A stretch of DNA of 64,000 nt from Endozoicomonas sp965199185 (lineage in GTDB: Bacteria > Pseudomonadota > Gammaproteobacteria > Pseudomonadales > Endozoicomonadaceae): assembly GCA_965199185.1 (NCBI GenBank), contig CBDAQW010000037.1:186001-250000 (forward strand). The letters are read 5' to 3'. Below, in pieces: positions 7,860 to 17,185 of the stretch (position 1 is the first letter of the stretch; every line of letters starts with the position of its first letter). The notes beneath the pieces were generated by a model, which was not told the DNA's origin, made no database searches, and saw only the letters and a list, made by a program, of their open reading frames with translations. The position numbers were made by a program, and so were the translations under genes.

Positions 7860-10440
7860 ATGATCCCGTCAAACACAAATATTACAGCATTAGCAGAAGC
7901 TTCATTATTAAGCCCGGCTCCTGCCAGAACCGAAGAAACACCTGACCCTATACTTCAGGCGCTTTGGTCATTACTCCAGAAAACAGTAAAAAAGGTTGAT
8001 GTGGAAATGAGTAAGGGGTCTTTTTCTAAAGGCTTGGATTATTCTCGATCAGCCAGAGTGTTAGATATTCTCATCAAAAATCGGAACATTGTTTTATGTG
8101 CTGAACCTGATTCAAAAAGATTAATAATCAATAGAGAGAAGCAAGCAATAACAAACAGTAAAATAGAAACCAACTACCCTTGCAAGCAATCTGATGACTA
8201 CATGGCTTATCAAGATACAATTGATCAGATAGTTGGTAAGCTATTCAATTATAGAGACGATATATTCTCAACAGACTGCTCCTTATTTTCTTCAAGTATT
8301 GCTAACGATGTTGAATTTATAGATTTGCTTGCTGGTCTGGGCGCTAAAATACCCAATAACTATCAAGAAAAGCTGAATGAAACACTTGTTGCTGTTGTCG
8401 ACAAACACAGTCGTGAGCATGATGAAAACTACTTCGATAAGATAAAAGCATTATTAGCGCATGGTGCAGGATTGACTCTTGAATTAAGAGTATCTATTAA
8501 TGAAGCGGTTAGAAAGTCTTGTACAGAAGGTAATTTTTCTAAAATGTCTGTTTTTTTATCGTTGCTTGATACCTTAGGTTGTGAGTCGGATTTTCCATAT
8601 ACTGAGTTTTATCAGAAATTAAGTGAATGTTTAGGTGGTTATTTTACATTTAAAGATTTGAATTTTGTCATTAATAAATTGGTCAAATCTAATCATCCTT
8701 TAAATTATCGAATCCAGTTTTTAAAAGATATATTTGAGTCACATCATGATTACTTAAGCCATAGTTCGACATTGTCTTTAGTCAAAAAACTTTTGGAAGA
8801 AGATGCACTGCTAAAAAATGAAGTGTCTGATTATATGACAAAGAAAACACTTGAATATTTGGATGAGTGTTTGCACAGTCTTGATCATTTTGTAAATATT
8901 TCCGATTTATTAGGAAGAATAGCTAGGTATAAAAAAGTCGGATTACCTATGACATCAAAAATACAGAATAAATTAAATCACTATTTGATATTTTCAATAA
9001 AAAACATTGAGGAGTATCCACTAAAGGCTTGTGAGCTGGGTGCGAAATTAACACCCAGACAGTTGTTTTTATTGGTGATGAAAAGAATAAACATATTACA
9101 AGGTCATGAGAAGATCGGGTTGAACTCACAATATAGTCCGCAGAATAAAAGGTCGACGCTTAGGGAGATTGTTGTTTTATTGCAGGTAATTAGGCAGGAC
9201 AATAAGGTAAAGAAGCTTTCCAATATTGCTTATGAGACGATATTGAACACCTTGGGTCAGAATGGGCAGGTAAGTCATGAAATGATTGAAGCGCTTCCAA
9301 TTCCGAGGCTTTTCAAAGAAAAAATGGAAGATATGTCTTATTTTCACTTGTTGAAGTTAAAGTTAGCTTTAGCTGAACTGTTTGTTTTTTTTCAAAAGAA
9401 TCAGTCTGGTCAAAGTTATTATGATCAATGGTATGGCTTTAAACGTGAGTTAGGTAAACTGAATATCCCAATAAATGGCGACTTTGAAAAGGCTGTTAAC
9501 AAATTACCTGAAAGATGATAACTCTTTGTGCGATCTTGAGCTTGCGCTGAAATTGGGTGCTAAACCAACGCTTGCACAAAGGAAGTCGTTGAACGATAAG
9601 ATGTTAAATAAAATAAATGACACTATTTTTGGTGTCTGTCACGAAGATATCAAGCAATATGATAATGTGTTTTCCTTATCAAATCTTGAATCAGATCAGT
9701 ACAGAAGGGCTGTAGAGTTAATGAAGTACGCTGTACTTAAAGATAAATTTCGATATTGCTCAGATATTGTTTTCAAAAGGCATAAAGTTTTGATAATAAA
9801 GGCCAGGATTTTATAGATGACAAACTCAAGAAGGTTTTGCTTAGTTCTACTGGTTATTATCCAGATTAATCGAATTGCACGTCTTAAGTCGTTAGGTGCT
9901 AAAGTCAGTCAGTCTGACGAAAAACTAACTGAAACTATGAACAATGAAATAGAAAAAAACATCTCACTTGAAGCCTGGAACTCTTCTTCAAATCTCATTA
10001 AGGTGCTCTACAATATTGCGGGTATAAAACCCTCTCAGAAAATCCTTGATAAAGGCTTTGTGGGTGCGCTCGAGAAGCATAATTTAAGATTGGCAAAATG
10101 GTATCACAGTATTGGAGCAACAGTTCCTGATGCCAATAAACTTAACGAGCTATTATGCTTTGATATTCTGAACTACTCTGGTATGAATTCTAGATACTCG
10201 GAAGATTACTTGGATTTCTTTTATTCAATAGGCGCAACACTGACGGAAGAAGATTTTGAACAAGAGTTGCATGAAGTAATTCTGAAGCCAGCGCCTCCTG
10301 TACATTTGATAGAGCTTTTATACAATACGATTCATTTAACCCGGAAACTCCATAAGGAGAGTGGTAAGACAAAATTGACCACCGATCGCACTGAGCCTGT
10401 CGAAGTGCTTGCACAGCATCCTTCGACAAGCTCAGGATGA
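7860..10440 (+). pseudogene. Decayed repeat-protein gene (three frameshifts)
   Basis: The first intact stretch (7860-9518, ATG with AGGAG upstream) encodes 552 residues rich in Leu, Lys and Asn. The reading frame then shifts near 9500-9515 and shifts again near 9785-9795. A short segment back in the original frame (DNKGQDFIDDKLKK) follows, and the frame shifts a third time near 9860-9890, running to a stop at 10438-10440. All parts share one recurring motif, (L/I)GAK-x-(T/P/S) followed by a helix: LGAKIPNN, LGAKLTPR, LGAKPTLA, LGAKVSQS, IGATVPDA, IGATLTEE. That shows they once formed one ankyrin-like repeat protein. The final residues are encoded by an inserted palindromic repeat. No known function is recognised. 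The low GC suggests transfer. A sequencing error is possible for one shift but unlikely for three. Confidence 0.75.
10391..10435. repeat. Palindromic repeat at the 3' end of the pseudogene
   Basis: CTGAGCCTGTCGAAG and CTTCGACAAGCTCAG form a 15-bp inverted repeat with one mismatch around a 15-base loop. The sequence resembles intergenic palindromes common in many proteobacteria. Here it is translated as the protein tail TEPVEV...HPSTSSG, so it has replaced the natural C-terminus of the upstream gene. Confidence 0.75.
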
Positions 10441-10579
10441 GCGGAGCTTTCGGTAAGTTTTACGTTGCCGCTCCTCTAAACATACTTCCAGTACTGCTGG
10501 TACCGAATCTGAGCCTATGAAGGAATGAGGGTTTGAGGTACAAACCGATCGTTATCTCAGTAATGTCCGGGAAATGGAT

Positions 10580-11263
10580 TTATACAAGGGCTGATATCTC
10601 AAGATAATCGGCTACCAAGTGTTTATCCGCTGTTGATAACCAGGGCACCTCTCCAATAAGCGGGGCGGGTATGATGGTTTTTAGGGTTTGTAGGTTGTCC
10701 TCATAGCCACTCATGTTTGGATCTATTCGATTTGCAACCCAACCTGCCAGCTTTAACCCATCCCGAAGAATAGACTCTACCGTTAAGCTCGCATGATTAA
10801 TACAGCCAAGTCTCATACCCACAACCAGAATCACTGGTATATCAAGCACTTTTGGCAATGCTGATAAGAACTCTCTGTCGTTTAAAGGCACCCGCCAACC
10901 ACCTGCTCCTTCTATGAGAGCAAAGTCATTTTTTTGCATCAAAGCACCGCGACAATAACCAGACAGTCGATCTATGCTGACTCTTGTCTTTGCTTTTGCA
11001 GCGGCAATATGAGGTGCAATAGGTGGCTCAAGCGCTATAGGGTTCACCTGCTCATAAGGTAGGTTGACGGTGGCAGCATCCATTAGTAAAAGTGCATCGC
11101 TGTTGCGCAGACCATCTGCTGTCACTTCACAACCTGCTGCTACCGGTTTGAGAGCCAGCGTTTTTAGTGCTTTGCGTTTTGCAGCTTCTAACAGACCGGT
11201 GCTGACTAAGGTTTTACCCGCATCCGTATCGGTACCTGTAACAAAATAGGTTTTTCCCATCAC
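10580..11263 (-). CDS. bioD: Dethiobiotin synthetase BioD
   Basis: ATP-dependent carboxylase that closes the ureido ring of dethiobiotin, the penultimate step of biotin synthesis. The P-loop GTDTDAGKT is at residues 10-18, followed by the substrate-binding KPVAAGCE segment and EGAGGWRVPL. At 227 residues it matches the family. It is the last gene of bioBFHCD and overlaps the bioC stop by four bases. Confidence 0.95.
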   Translation of the reverse strand: MMGKTYFVTGTDTDAGKTLVSTGLLEAAKRKALKTLALKPVAAGCEVTADGLRNSDALLLMDAATVNLPYEQVNPIALEPPIAPHIAAAKAKTRVSIDRLSGYCRGALMQKNDFALIEGAGGWRVPLNDREFLSALPKVLDIPVILVVGMRLGCINHASLTVESILRDGLKLAGWVANRIDPNMSGYEDNLQTLKTIIPAPLIGEVPWLSTADKHLVADYLEISALV

Positions 11264-12099
11264 TGACCACTTTGATTCTTTAGAACTGGTTTTTGCAGAA
11301 CAACATACACCACCTGATAGGTCAGGGGCAGACCTGAGTGAGTACGAAAATGTTCATACGAATTTTTTAGACCAAGTAGACGGTTTCGGGTCATGAGCCC
11401 CTGATTTCCTGATAAGACAGTATTCACTCCAAGCGCTTTGAGCTCTCTGAGTAAAGAAAGCAAATCAGCGTAATAAAGCGTTTCAGATTCTGAATGAAAT
11501 GATTTTATCTGAAAATCACTGGCTACTGTTCGGGCACACTGGTGCTTCACAGAATCAAACTGATTGACCCGGTTCGGTTCTGAAATGGCTTTCCATGCTG
11601 AATCCAGCTCATCCATACTACCATCACTGAGGGTGGAAAATACAAAGAATCCGCCCGGTCTGATTGATTGCCAGGCTTCCAGCAATACTCTGTCGAGATT
11701 GCACCACTGAATCGCCAGGCTAGAAAACACCAGGTCAAAGGAATCCGGTTTAAACGGCAGTGACTCAATATCTCCAGAACACCAACCTAGGGCTGGTGTG
11801 AGCGTGGACTGATTTCGGGCAAAACGCAGCATACCCATCGCCAGATCCATCCCGGTGACAAAAGCCTGTGGATATCTTTTTGCCAACGAGCAGGAGTGCA
11901 TCCCGGTCCCTGCCCCCAGGTCCAGAACAGACTGAAACTCTGCGTCAGGGATGGTATCTATTAATTTAAGCGCCACCCGTCGTTGCAAGGTGGCGGCATT
12001 ATCGTAGGTGCTGGCTGCCCGACTGAAGTTTCCGGCAATGCGTTGTTTGGTATGAACAGATATTATGTCCGGTATTAAGCTTGTCAGGCCTGATTGCAT
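11260..12099 (-). CDS. bioC: Malonyl-ACP O-methyltransferase BioC
   Basis: SAM-dependent methyltransferase that methylates the malonyl group so that fatty-acid synthesis enzymes can build pimeloyl-ACP methyl ester. The SAM-binding motif LDLGAGTG is at about 59-66. The typical BioC N-terminus (AGNFSRAASTYDNAATLQR) and the SLAIQWC segment are present. At 279 residues it has a slightly extended N-terminus. It overlaps bioH upstream by 16 bases and bioD downstream by four, so it is translationally coupled within the biotin operon. Confidence 0.94.
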   Translation of the reverse strand: MQSGLTSLIPDIISVHTKQRIAGNFSRAASTYDNAATLQRRVALKLIDTIPDAEFQSVLDLGAGTGMHSCSLAKRYPQAFVTGMDLAMGMLRFARNQSTLTPALGWCSGDIESLPFKPDSFDLVFSSLAIQWCNLDRVLLEAWQSIRPGGFFVFSTLSDGSMDELDSAWKAISEPNRVNQFDSVKHQCARTVASDFQIKSFHSESETLYYADLLSLLRELKALGVNTVLSGNQGLMTRNRLLGLKNSYEHFRTHSGLPLTYQVVYVVLQKPVLKNQSGQ

Positions 12100-12824
12100 A
12101 AGTATTGAATCTCCCTGACCACCATCTGCGGATCATCCATAAAGAAACAATGTCCACCATCCAGCAAATGCACCCGATGCAGGGGGTAGCTGTCTGCCAG
12201 TTGTTTCGCAGCACTATCCGGAACCAGTGCATCGTTTTTACCGAGAATATGAATCACAGGGCAACGAATATCGGCCAGTACAGAACGGAGATCACTTTCT
12301 CCCAGTAATTTTAACAGAGCCTCTAAAACAACCGGTTCCTGATCGGTATCCAGCAAAAATTCCTGAAGTTCTCTGGCACGACTTTTTCGGTCAGCACTAC
12401 CGGCACTGCACAACACGGCAAACTGTTGCAGAGTTGCCTGGGCATCGTCAACCATACCCGCCTGAAAACCGGCAAACATGACTGGCTCCATGGCCGCAGG
12501 CCATTCCGGTGTTTTTACGAAACAAGGGTTCGAAGAAAGGGTGACCACTCCGGCAACACTTTCAGGATGACGACTGGCATATAAACTGGCCAGCATCCCG
12601 CCAAGGGACCAACCCACCAGAATGACTGGCTTATCAAAAAGATGCAGATCAAGATAAGCTAGCATGGCATCCCAGTCATAGTGACCGCCGGGTTCTTCGA
12701 CCAGTCCCGGCAATTGCACGACGGAAACCCGCCGGTGATCCGCATCCAATGCTGCAGCCAAAGTTTCCATAGCCATAGCAGGCATAGCCCAACCACTAAT
12801 TAATACTACTGAAGGCTGACTCAT
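12084..12824 (-). CDS. bioH: Pimeloyl-ACP methyl ester carboxylesterase BioH
   Basis: Alpha/beta hydrolase that removes the methyl disguise from pimeloyl-ACP methyl ester after chain building. The nucleophile is Ser73 in GWSLGG, the acid is Asp198 or Asp203 in the GKNDALVPD segment, and His225 lies in DGGHCFF. It is 246 residues long. BioH is a free-standing gene in E. coli but sits inside the bio operon here, as in pseudomonads. Its ATG overlaps the bioF stop by four bases. Confidence 0.92.
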   Translation of the reverse strand: MSQPSVVLISGWAMPAMAMETLAAALDADHRRVSVVQLPGLVEEPGGHYDWDAMLAYLDLHLFDKPVILVGWSLGGMLASLYASRHPESVAGVVTLSSNPCFVKTPEWPAAMEPVMFAGFQAGMVDDAQATLQQFAVLCSAGSADRKSRARELQEFLLDTDQEPVVLEALLKLLGESDLRSVLADIRCPVIHILGKNDALVPDSAAKQLADSYPLHRVHLLDGGHCFFMDDPQMVVREIQYLCNQA

Positions 12825-14035
12825 GCGACATGCTCTCCCATTGATTCAACAGTTGGCGTATTCAACATCTCTCCAAGGCTTTTCACTGTCTGCTCAAGCG
12901 CTTCCAGCAACCGCTCTACATGCTCCTGAGAGTGTGTGGCACTGAACGTAATGCGCAGCCTTGAGGTTCCTTCTGGCACCGTTGGAGGACGAATGGCGGT
13001 AACCATTATGCCTTGTTTTGCCAGAGATTGGCTCATAGCTAACGCATTTTCTGCAGTATCAACAAGGATGGGTTGAATGGGCGTATAAGAATCCATCAAT
13101 CGGATACCGATTCGCTCAGATTCTGCTCGAAAGAATGTAATCAGATGGTTAAGGTGTTCGCGACGCCAGTGTTCCTCCTGTAATAATTTCAGGCTGGTAC
13201 TGGTTGCAGCCGCCACTGCCGGAGGCATGGCTGTGGTATAAATATAACTGCGGGCAAACTGAATGAGCGTTTCTATTAAGGCATTACTGCCTGCTACAAA
13301 GGCACCGCTGGTACCAAAACTTTTGCCGAGTGTGCCGACCAGAACCGGAAGATCTTCCTGCGACAGAGAGAACTGCTCGGCAATACCGCCACCTTGTTTG
13401 CCCAGAACACCAAAACCATGAGCGTCGTCTATCATCAACCAGGCATTATGTTGTTTGGCGCAGTGAATCAATGTTGGAATGGGGGCAACATCACCATCCA
13501 TACTGAACACGCCATCTGAGACAACCAGTTTGCGTCGGGCAGTGGTTCTCTCAAGTCTCGAATCAAGGCTGGCAACATTATTGTGAAGATAGCGCTGGAA
13601 ACGTGCACCGGACAAAAGCCCTGCGTCCAGCAGCGAAGCATGATTCAGGCGATCCTGAAACACCGCATCCTGCTTACCCAGCAAACCGCTGATGACGCCT
13701 TGATTTGCCATATAACCGCTGGAAAACAGTAACACTCTGTCTCGCCCGGTTAATGCAGCTAGTTCATCTTCGAGCTGGTGGTGTGGACGACTGTGCCCGC
13801 TGACCAGATGCGAAGCACCACCACCTACGCCGTATTTATCTGTTGCCCGTTTCAGGCTGGCAATCACGTTCGGATGATTGGCAAGGCCAAGGTAGTCATT
13901 GCTGCAAAAAGACAGATACGGTTTGCCATCAACGATAACGTTAGGAGCCTGAGGGGATTCCAGGGTTTTCCGGTGACGATAAAGCCCGGCTTCCCGGCGA
14001 GCGCTCAGGTTTTCCTCAAGGTTGAATCCATCCAT
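12821..14035 (-). CDS. bioF: 8-amino-7-oxononanoate synthase BioF
   Basis: PLP-dependent enzyme that condenses pimeloyl-ACP (or -CoA) with alanine to give KAPA. The PLP lysine is Lys238 in GTLGKSFG, the cofactor aspartate is in DDAHGFG and the glycine-rich GVGGGASHLVSG is near 69-80. At 404 residues it is a little longer than E. coli BioF. It begins three bases after the bioB stop. No bioA (DAPA aminotransferase) is in this cluster, so that step must be encoded elsewhere. Confidence 0.95.
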   Translation of the reverse strand: MDGFNLEENLSARREAGLYRHRKTLESPQAPNVIVDGKPYLSFCSNDYLGLANHPNVIASLKRATDKYGVGGGASHLVSGHSRPHHQLEDELAALTGRDRVLLFSSGYMANQGVISGLLGKQDAVFQDRLNHASLLDAGLLSGARFQRYLHNNVASLDSRLERTTARRKLVVSDGVFSMDGDVAPIPTLIHCAKQHNAWLMIDDAHGFGVLGKQGGGIAEQFSLSQEDLPVLVGTLGKSFGTSGAFVAGSNALIETLIQFARSYIYTTAMPPAVAAATSTSLKLLQEEHWRREHLNHLITFFRAESERIGIRLMDSYTPIQPILVDTAENALAMSQSLAKQGIMVTAIRPPTVPEGTSRLRITFSATHSQEHVERLLEALEQTVKSLGEMLNTPTVESMGEHVA

Positions 14036-14038
14036 GAA

Positions 14039-15118
14039 TCAGGCCATTGCATCGAAGTACTGGTCATTGTTTTTTTCATGCTCATGAAAAGCACGTATAG
14101 GGCAACTAAATGCCTCGTTGTCGTCTATCCCAAACGCTTCACCCTGGTTAATACCCAGCTTGTTGAATAGTTGTTGATCTCGCCCAACTTCCGGGTTGGC
14201 CGTGGTCAGCAATTTATCACCCATGAAGATAGAATTAGCCCCCGCCAGAAACGCCAGTGCCTGTAACTCATCACTCATAGTTTCACGACCGGCGGAAAGG
14301 CGAACGTGAGAGGCAGGCATCATAATCTTGGCGACCGCTATGGTGCGCACAAACTCAATGCCTTCGACTTCTTCGGCCTCTGCCAATGGCGTCCCGGCTA
14401 CTTTTACCAGCATATTGATAGGCACGCTTTCCGGGTGCTTGGGCATATTGGCCAGTTGTATTAGCATTCCGGCGCGGTCACGCTCCGTTTCACCCAGGCC
14501 AACAATACCGCCACTACAGACGTTCATTCCGGCATCACGCACATGTTGCAAGGTATCCAGGCGGTCGGAAAAGGTTCGGGTCGTAATGATATTGCCGTAA
14601 AACTCCGGCGAGGTATCAAGGTTATGGTTGTAATAATCCAGCCCGGCATCAGCCAGGCGTGACGCCTGATCTTCATTTAGCATGCCAAGCGTCATGCAGG
14701 ATTCCAGTCCCAGGGCTTTTACACCTTTAATCATCTCCATGATGTAAGGCATGTCTTTTTCCGGAGGGTTTTTCCAGGCGGCACCCATGCAGAAACGGGT
14801 GGCACCAGAAGCTTTGGCGCGGCGTGCTTCCTCCAGAACTTTACGTACTTCGATCAGCTTTTCTTTTTTGAGACCGGTGTTGTAATGCCCGCTTTGTGGG
14901 CAATATTTACAATCCTCCGGGCACGCACCTGTCTTGATGGACAACAGTGTACTAACCTGAACCCTGTTTGGGTCAAAGTATTGCCGATGCGCCTGCTGTG
15001 CTTGAAAGATAAGGTCATTGAACGGCTGCTGAAATAATGCTTCTACTTCTTCTACCGTCCAGTTATGACGAATATCGGAAGCAGTAACGGGAGATGAGGC
15101 TGGCACAGAACTGGTCAT
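14039..15118 (-). CDS. bioB: Biotin synthase BioB
   Basis: Radical-SAM enzyme that inserts sulfur into dethiobiotin. The radical-SAM cysteines are Cys66, Cys70 and Cys73 in GACPEDCKYCPQS, and the family segments RFCMGAAW, HNLDTSPEFYG and SAGRE are all visible. At 359 residues it is full length. It is the promoter-proximal gene of the biotin operon, with a leader of about 55 bases from the predicted start site. Confidence 0.96.
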   Translation of the reverse strand: MTSSVPASSPVTASDIRHNWTVEEVEALFQQPFNDLIFQAQQAHRQYFDPNRVQVSTLLSIKTGACPEDCKYCPQSGHYNTGLKKEKLIEVRKVLEEARRAKASGATRFCMGAAWKNPPEKDMPYIMEMIKGVKALGLESCMTLGMLNEDQASRLADAGLDYYNHNLDTSPEFYGNIITTRTFSDRLDTLQHVRDAGMNVCSGGIVGLGETERDRAGMLIQLANMPKHPESVPINMLVKVAGTPLAEAEEVEGIEFVRTIAVAKIMMPASHVRLSAGRETMSDELQALAFLAGANSIFMGDKLLTTANPEVGRDQQLFNKLGINQGEAFGIDDNEAFSCPIRAFHEHEKNNDQYFDAMA

Positions 15119-15180
15119 GAAATCCCTCGGAAACCGCTGAAAACAATGGGTATAGGCTTTTTGAATAGTATTGCCTAACG

Positions 15181-15234
15181 ATCATAACCAATTAACAGAT
15201 TGCGTCAATTAATGATTGTGAGCAAAGTTTACAA
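15181..15234 (-). promoter_or_regulatory. bio operon promoter overlapped by a probable BirA operator
   Basis: On the minus strand TTGACG (15208-15203), a 16-base spacer and TATGAT (15186-15181) form a good sigma-70 promoter for bioB. An imperfect palindrome covers the -35 box: left half TTGTAAACT, exactly 15 bases, then right half AATTGACGC (15234-15202). The known BirA site is TTGTAAACC-N15-GGTTTACAA, so the left half matches at eight of nine positions and the spacing is exact, while the right half is degenerate. Binding here would block RNA polymerase. The site also covers the start of comF. Confidence 0.6.
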
Positions 15235-15946
15235 CTGGTTACAAAACAGACTGGAAATAGAGATACACTGTCTTTTATGTCGTGGCAAGACATTGTGGAG
15301 TAAACCCTTATGCCAGTTTTGTCTGAACGTGTTACCGATTAATCATTTTGCCTGCCATCAGTGCGCCCTACCACTGACCGACACCGATGCCAGTATCTGT
15401 GCACGTTGTATTCAAAGTTCTCCTGTGTTCGATCAATGCCTGAGTGCATATCTTTATGATTACCCCGTCCGGCAGGTAATTCAGGCAATAAAGTACCAAG
15501 GGAAACTGGAGTTGATTCGACCAATCACGCGACAACTGACCGATACCATTCTGGATTTCTACATCGATAGCCCCTGGCCTGAAGCCATTATTCCCATTCC
15601 GCTACACAAACAGCGCTTACGACAAAGAGGATTTGATCAGACGCTCCAGTTCGCCAAAGAGCTGTTACATCAACTCTCAGGCAATACAGATTGTAAACTG
15701 GATATAGAGCTACTGCAGCGAACCAAAGCCACGCCACCCCAGCAAGGACTGGATGCAAAAGGCAGAATAAAAAATATTCGTAAAGCCTTTGCTCTGAGTC
15801 ATCCCACAACGTACCAACATGTTGTCTTAATTGATGATGTAGTAACGACCGGTGCTACCGTTTCAGAAGCAGCCCGACTATTGAAAAAAGCGGGTGTTAC
15901 GACGGTGGATATCTGGACGCTGGCACGCACACCTGAGGTGGACTGA
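15212..15946 (+). CDS. comF: ComF family phosphoribosyltransferase-like protein
   Basis: ComF/GntX-type protein linked to DNA uptake and use in naturally competent or DNA-consuming bacteria. The N-terminal half has CxxC pairs (CLLC, CQFC, CHQC, CARC) that form zinc-finger-like knuckles. The C-terminal half is a type I phosphoribosyltransferase with the PRPP loop LIDDVVTTGAT. It is about 244 residues from the ATG at 15212; a TTG four codons earlier or a GTG two codons later are alternatives, as no clear ribosome site decides. It diverges from bioB, the usual arrangement in gammaproteobacteria. Confidence 0.88.
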   Translation: MIVSKVYNWLQNRLEIEIHCLLCRGKTLWSKPLCQFCLNVLPINHFACHQCALPLTDTDASICARCIQSSPVFDQCLSAYLYDYPVRQVIQAIKYQGKLELIRPITRQLTDTILDFYIDSPWPEAIIPIPLHKQRLRQRGFDQTLQFAKELLHQLSGNTDCKLDIELLQRTKATPPQQGLDAKGRIKNIRKAFALSHPTTYQHVVLIDDVVTTGATVSEAARLLKKAGVTTVDIWTLARTPEVD

Positions 15947-16017
15947 TTATTTTCCCCCGAAAAGGATCAAATCACTATAGAATCGGGCTCAGCGATAACG
16001 CAACTTCGGAGAATGCC

Positions 16018-17016
16018 ATGATTGAAGATATCCAACACCCATATGATCGTCTGACTCCTGACCGGGTGCTGGATGCGGTAGAAAGCCAGAGCTATTTATC
16101 CGATGCGCGTATTCTGGCGTTGAATAGCTATGAAAATAGGGTCTATCAGGTAGGTATTGAAGAGGCTGATCCGGTTATTGTGAAATTTTATCGACCTGAC
16201 CGGTGGACAAAACAACAAATTCTTGAGGAGCATCAGTTCTCAATCGATTTGCAAAGCATGGAGTTACCTGTTGTTGCCCCTCTGGATGACCAAAAACACA
16301 ATACGCTGCACGAATTTGAAGGTTTTCTGTTTGCTATTTTTCCAAGGCAGGGTGGTCATGCTCCCGAACTCGATAACCTCGATAATTTATTTACCCTGGG
16401 TCGTACACTGGGGCGAATGCACAAGCTCGGTTCTGCCAAAGATTTTACTCATCGTCCTGAAATCAGCTTGCAACGATTTGGCATCGATAATGTGGAATAC
16501 TTACTGGAAAAGGACTTTATTCCTGATTCGTTGCAAGAAGCCTACAAAACGCTAACCAGAGATATACTGAACCGGTTGGAAAATATTCGCTCACAAAATC
16601 AGTTCAACTGCATTCGTGTTCATGGGGACTGTCACAGTGGCAATATTCTCTGGCGTAGCGGTGCGCCGCATTTTGTTGACTTTGATGATACCGCGATGGC
16701 ACCTGCCATCCAGGATTTATGGATGTTGTTATCCGGTGACCGACATAACCAGACGGCGCAAATGGCAGAAATTCTGGAAGGTTATTCCGAGTTCATGGAC
16801 TTTCATCCCGCCGAACTGAATCTGGTGGAATACTATCGAACCCTGCGTTTGATCAATTATAGTGGCTGGCTTGCCCGTCGCTGGAACGATCCGGCTTTTC
16901 CAAGGGCATTCACCTGGTTTAATACTGAACGATATTGGGCAGAACATATCCTGGAGTTGCGGGAACAACTGGCTGCTCTGGATGAAGCACCATTGGCAGT
17001 ATTTGGCCAGCTTTGA
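16018..17016 (+). CDS. srkA: Stress response kinase SrkA (YihE)
   Basis: Aminoglycoside-phosphotransferase-fold Ser/Thr kinase that counters stress-induced death in E. coli. Visible are the lysine motif VIVKFYRPDRW, the catalytic loop VHGDCHSGNILW and the metal-binding FVDFDD. At 332 residues it agrees with the family. Downstream is a terminator-like hairpin. Transcribed alone, in the same direction as comF. Confidence 0.92.
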   Translation: MIEDIQHPYDRLTPDRVLDAVESQSYLSDARILALNSYENRVYQVGIEEADPVIVKFYRPDRWTKQQILEEHQFSIDLQSMELPVVAPLDDQKHNTLHEFEGFLFAIFPRQGGHAPELDNLDNLFTLGRTLGRMHKLGSAKDFTHRPEISLQRFGIDNVEYLLEKDFIPDSLQEAYKTLTRDILNRLENIRSQNQFNCIRVHGDCHSGNILWRSGAPHFVDFDDTAMAPAIQDLWMLLSGDRHNQTAQMAEILEGYSEFMDFHPAELNLVEYYRTLRLINYSGWLARRWNDPAFPRAFTWFNTERYWAEHILELREQLAALDEAPLAVFGQL

Positions 17017-17031
17017 TGAGTTATTGCTTTT

Positions 17032-17057
17032 GCCGGTTGACTTGGCGCTCAACTGGC
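17032..17057 (+). terminator. Terminator-like hairpin after srkA
   Basis: GCCGGTTGA and TCAACTGGC pair with one mismatch around an eight-base loop, followed within ten bases by TTTT. It is weaker than the other terminators in the window. Confidence 0.4.
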
Positions 17058-17185
17058 GGGCTGGTTTTAGATGTTTATCTGGAGAGATAAGACTAAACAC
17101 AGAAGGATAAGAGTAAAAACGGTACTTTCTTTTTCACAAAGCTGAACTATGTTTGTGCTCAACAGTAATAAAAAATATACGTCAG

